Shown here piece after piece: positions 13,366 to 13,452 of a stretch of 13,452 nt of DNA (its first letter is position 1; the number at the start of each line of letters is the position of its first letter). Source of the DNA: Collinsella aerofaciens (GTDB lineage Bacteria > Actinomycetota > Coriobacteriia > Coriobacteriales > Coriobacteriaceae); the NCBI RefSeq assembly GCF_901212495.1, contig NZ_CAAKNY010000032.1, positions 1-13,452 of the forward strand, read 5' to 3'. Both the position numbers and the translations under genes were made by a program. The notes below the pieces were generated by a model. That model was not told the origin of the DNA. It searched no databases and saw only the letters and a list, made by a program, of their open reading frames with translations.

Positions 13366-13452
13366 AGCAACCTCCCGGTAAGCTCAACACAACGATATCC
13401 ATTGTATGCCCAGCAGGGTAGCCAATTTGGGACGGGGCTATTTTAGCTACCC
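13366..13452. promoter_or_regulatory. Upstream region of the amylase gene with inverted repeats at the window end
   Basis: GGGTAGC (13416-13422) and GCTACCC (13446-13452) are perfect 7-base inverted arms. Inside them TAGCC and GGCTA can pair instead, followed on the plus strand by TTTT, giving a possible terminator of a gene approaching from the left or an operator for the amylase gene. On the minus strand TACAAT in GCATACAATGG (about 13407-13402) is a possible -10, without a clear -35. The repeat is cut by the window edge. Confidence 0.35.

Noticed and set aside
11590..13446. Plus-strand open frame of 618 codons opposite the amylase and glycosylase genes
   Set aside because: Shadow of the GH13 and DNA glycosylase genes, whose motifs are complete on the minus strand.
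1..13452. CRISPR array, transposon or prophage
   Set aside because: No regularly spaced repeats, no transposase, integrase or phage gene, and no long terminal inverted repeats were seen.

Overview
The window looks like a chromosomal segment of a GC-rich anaerobic gut actinobacterium of the Coriobacteriia, most likely Collinsella or a close relative. This is inference: it rests on GC-rich codon use with strong AAGGAGG-type ribosome binding sites, the mix of PTS and AraC control with a glucuronide operon, and a family-6 DNA-deoxyinosine glycosylase. No rRNA, complete tRNA, CRISPR array, transposase or integrase was seen.

The core (about 2149-11131) is a glucuronide/glucuronate utilisation locus. 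A plus-strand AraC-type regulator (10118-11131) faces away from a five-gene minus-strand operon. In transcription order this holds a beta-glucoside-type PTS EIIBC permease (9740-8322), a GH2 beta-glucuronidase uidA (8216-6372), a mannitol-dehydrogenase-family fructuronate reductase uxuB (6363-4750), mannonate dehydratase uxuA (4737-3633, broken by a one-base frameshift), and glucuronate isomerase uxaC (3564-2149). The expected flow is uptake of a glucuronide, hydrolysis to glucuronate, UxaC to fructuronate, UxuB to mannonate, and UxuA to 2-keto-3-deoxygluconate (KDG). KDG kinase and KDPG aldolase are not in the window. The uidA-uxuB and uxuB-uxuA junctions are tight, with each ribosome binding site touching the preceding stop codon. 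A strong intrinsic terminator sits between uxuA and uxaC, and a GC-rich hairpin lies between the permease gene and uidA. The 377-base divergent region carries a good promoter for the regulator and several dyads that could be operators.

Left flank: a PLP-dependent class I aminotransferase on the minus strand (1263-127) diverges from a plus-strand protein of about 212 residues with a flavodoxin-like look (1357-1995). Between that gene and uxaC lies an open stretch on the minus strand (2156-1992) with coding-like codon composition but no credible start, possibly the tail of a lost gene.

Right flank: a GH13 alpha-amylase-family enzyme (13365-11989) and a DNA-deoxyinosine/uracil glycosylase (11985-11425) form a two-gene minus-strand unit only 3 bases apart, followed by a terminator near 11311-11340.

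The points most worth attention are the split uxuA, the use of a PTS permease for a substrate class whose C6 is a carboxylate, and the terminator placed inside the catabolic operon. I did not find a clearly new multi-gene system; the novelty lies in how a known pathway is wired.
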